This document shows, piece by piece, positions 63,283 through 64,000 of a DNA stretch of 64,000 nucleotides. Origin of the DNA: Shouchella tritolerans (lineage in GTDB: Bacteria; Bacillota; Bacilli; Bacillales; Bacillaceae_D). Made by a program: the position numbers and the translations under genes. The notes beneath the pieces were generated by a model. It was not told the DNA's origin and did not search any database. It saw only the letters and a program-made list of their open reading frames with translations. How positions within the stretch are numbered: position 1 is the first letter of the stretch; every line of letters begins with the position of its first letter. The stretch lies in NCBI RefSeq assembly GCF_025770735.1, contig NZ_JAODPB010000004.1:186001-250000 (forward strand), written 5' to 3'.

Positions 63283-64000
63283 TTAATATCTCCTTTTTTG
63301 ATCTTGAATTTCATGTAAAAACTGCAAATAGTGTTTGTAGCGGAGAGAATCAACATCCCCAGTTTTTACTGCACCCTTAATGGCACACTTAGGCTCCTTG
63401 TCATGAAGGCAGCCTCTAAATTTACAGTCATCCATCAAGCTTAAAAACTCAGGAAAACAAAAGCGGAGATCCTCCGCTTCTATGTTCGTAAACTCCAGTG
63501 AGCTAAACCCAGGCGTATCAGCGACAAGGCCTTCACCAATTGGCAAAAGTTCAGTATGCCTTGTTGTATGCCGTCCCCGTCCAAGATGCCTTGATATTTC
63601 ATTCGTTTCAATGTTTGCCTCTGGGGCAAGCGCATTCAATAACGAAGACTTCCCGACTCCAGACTGGCCAGCGATCACAGACACTTGGTTTGCCAACAAC
63701 GGGAGCAATTCGCTAGGATCGTCGGCCTGTTTCGTCGACGTATATAGCACGGGATAGCCGATTTGCCCATAAACAGCCATTTGCCGAGTTAGGGCATCCC
63801 GTTCACTCGCCTCTAGCAAATCAGTTTTGCTAATGACCAACACAGGCTTAATGTCATGTTGTTCGATATGTACCAAAAAGCGATCCAACAAGAGCGTATG
63901 AAAATCTGGCTCCTTTGCCGAAAAGACAAGAATCGCCTGATCAACATTGGCAATAGGTGGACGGTTGAGCTGATTTTTCCGCTCTTTAATTGCCATCACA
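63283..64000 (-). CDS. rsgA: Ribosome small-subunit GTPase RsgA (CpgA/YloQ), 5' truncated by window end
   Basis: This circularly permuted GTPase helps 30S maturation. The visible 239 codons include IANVDQAILVFSAKEPDF, G1 (VIAGQSGVGKSSLLNAL), G3 (VADTPGFSSLEF) and the C-terminal zinc-binding CKFRGCLHDKEPKCAIKGAV. The frame continues past base 64000, so the N-terminal OB domain is outside the window. The GTG-ATG at the edge is internal. Confidence 0.96.
   Translation of the reverse strand, partial: VMAIKERKNQLNRPPIANVDQAILVFSAKEPDFHTLLLDRFLVHIEQHDIKPVLVISKTDLLEASERDALTRQMAVYGQIGYPVLYTSTKQADDPSELLPLLANQVSVIAGQSGVGKSSLLNALAPEANIETNEISRHLGRGRHTTRHTELLPIGEGLVADTPGFSSLEFTNIEAEDLRFCFPEFLSLMDDCKFRGCLHDKEPKCAIKGAVKTGDVDSLRYKHYLQFLHEIQDQKRRY

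Noticed and set aside
1-64000. CRISPR array, tRNA, rRNA, prophage or toxin-antitoxin system
   Set aside because: I looked for regular repeats with spacers, cloverleaf ends with CCA, rRNA motifs and phage gene blocks and saw none. The only mobile element supported is the TnpB unit.

Overview
The window is chromosomal DNA from an endospore-forming, flagellated low-GC Gram-positive bacterium of the Bacillaceae. Gene order, most start sites and the 26-residue SpoVM match the Bacillus subtilis ylxH-to-yloQ segment. The divergence pattern (FlhG without a P-loop, HslV without Ser2, argS inside the trmD-rplS interval) recalls alkaliphilic relatives such as Shouchella (Bacillus) clausii. That genus guess is from memory and was not searched. 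Almost everything lies on the minus strand, so transcription runs from high to low coordinates.

Region by region, in minus-strand transcriptional order. (1) 64000-50396: rsgA (cut by the window end), rpe, spoVM, a frameshifted aminoglycoside-phosphotransferase-like gene, plus-strand rpmB, the Asp23-like yloU, fakA, a degV/fakB-type gene, sdaAB, sdaAA, recG, then the lipid block fapR-plsX-fabD-fabG-acpP with a canonical FapR operator. (2) 50242-41542: rnc, a plus-strand DUF1128 gene, smc, ftsY, ylxM-ffh, rpsP, khpA and ylqD: RNA processing, chromosome organisation and SRP targeting. (3) 41558-34080: rimM, trmD, an inserted argS, rplS, an accessory patch (35.5-37.8 kb), lepB and rbgA. In the patch a TnpB-only IS200/IS605-type element has split a small membrane-protein gene, next to the 3' remnant of an NHL/beta-propeller gene. 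(4) 33766-29144: rnhB, the FliK-like/FlhB-like pair ylqG-ylqH, and sucCD. (5) 29054-20726: dprA, topA, trmFO, and xerC(codV)-hslV-hslU-codY. (6) 20215-1: the fla/che operon flgB-flgC-fliE-fliF-fliG-fliH-fliI-fliJ-ylxF-fliK-flgD-flgE-flbD-fliL-fliM-fliY-cheY-fliO-fliP-fliQ-fliR-flhB-flhA-flhF-flhG, then the start of a cheB-position gene.

The fla/che genes build the basal body, C-ring, export apparatus and hook. Many of them overlap by 1-26 nt, which suggests translational coupling. The fatty-acid genes form a circuit: FapR senses malonyl-CoA and controls plsX/fabD/fabG, while FakA with a DegV/FakB protein would feed exogenous fatty acids to PlsX-dependent phospholipid synthesis.

The most unusual features are: the split 59-codon gene that can be rebuilt exactly across the TnpB element; an FlhG that keeps its FlhF-activating N-terminus but has lost the ATPase P-loop; an HslV whose second residue is Glu; a hairpin that buries the xerC ribosome-binding site while overlapping an internal promoter; a convergent rnc/DUF1128 terminator containing both stop codons; and the single-frameshift phosphotransferase gene. 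I found no CRISPR array, tRNA, rRNA or intact prophage.
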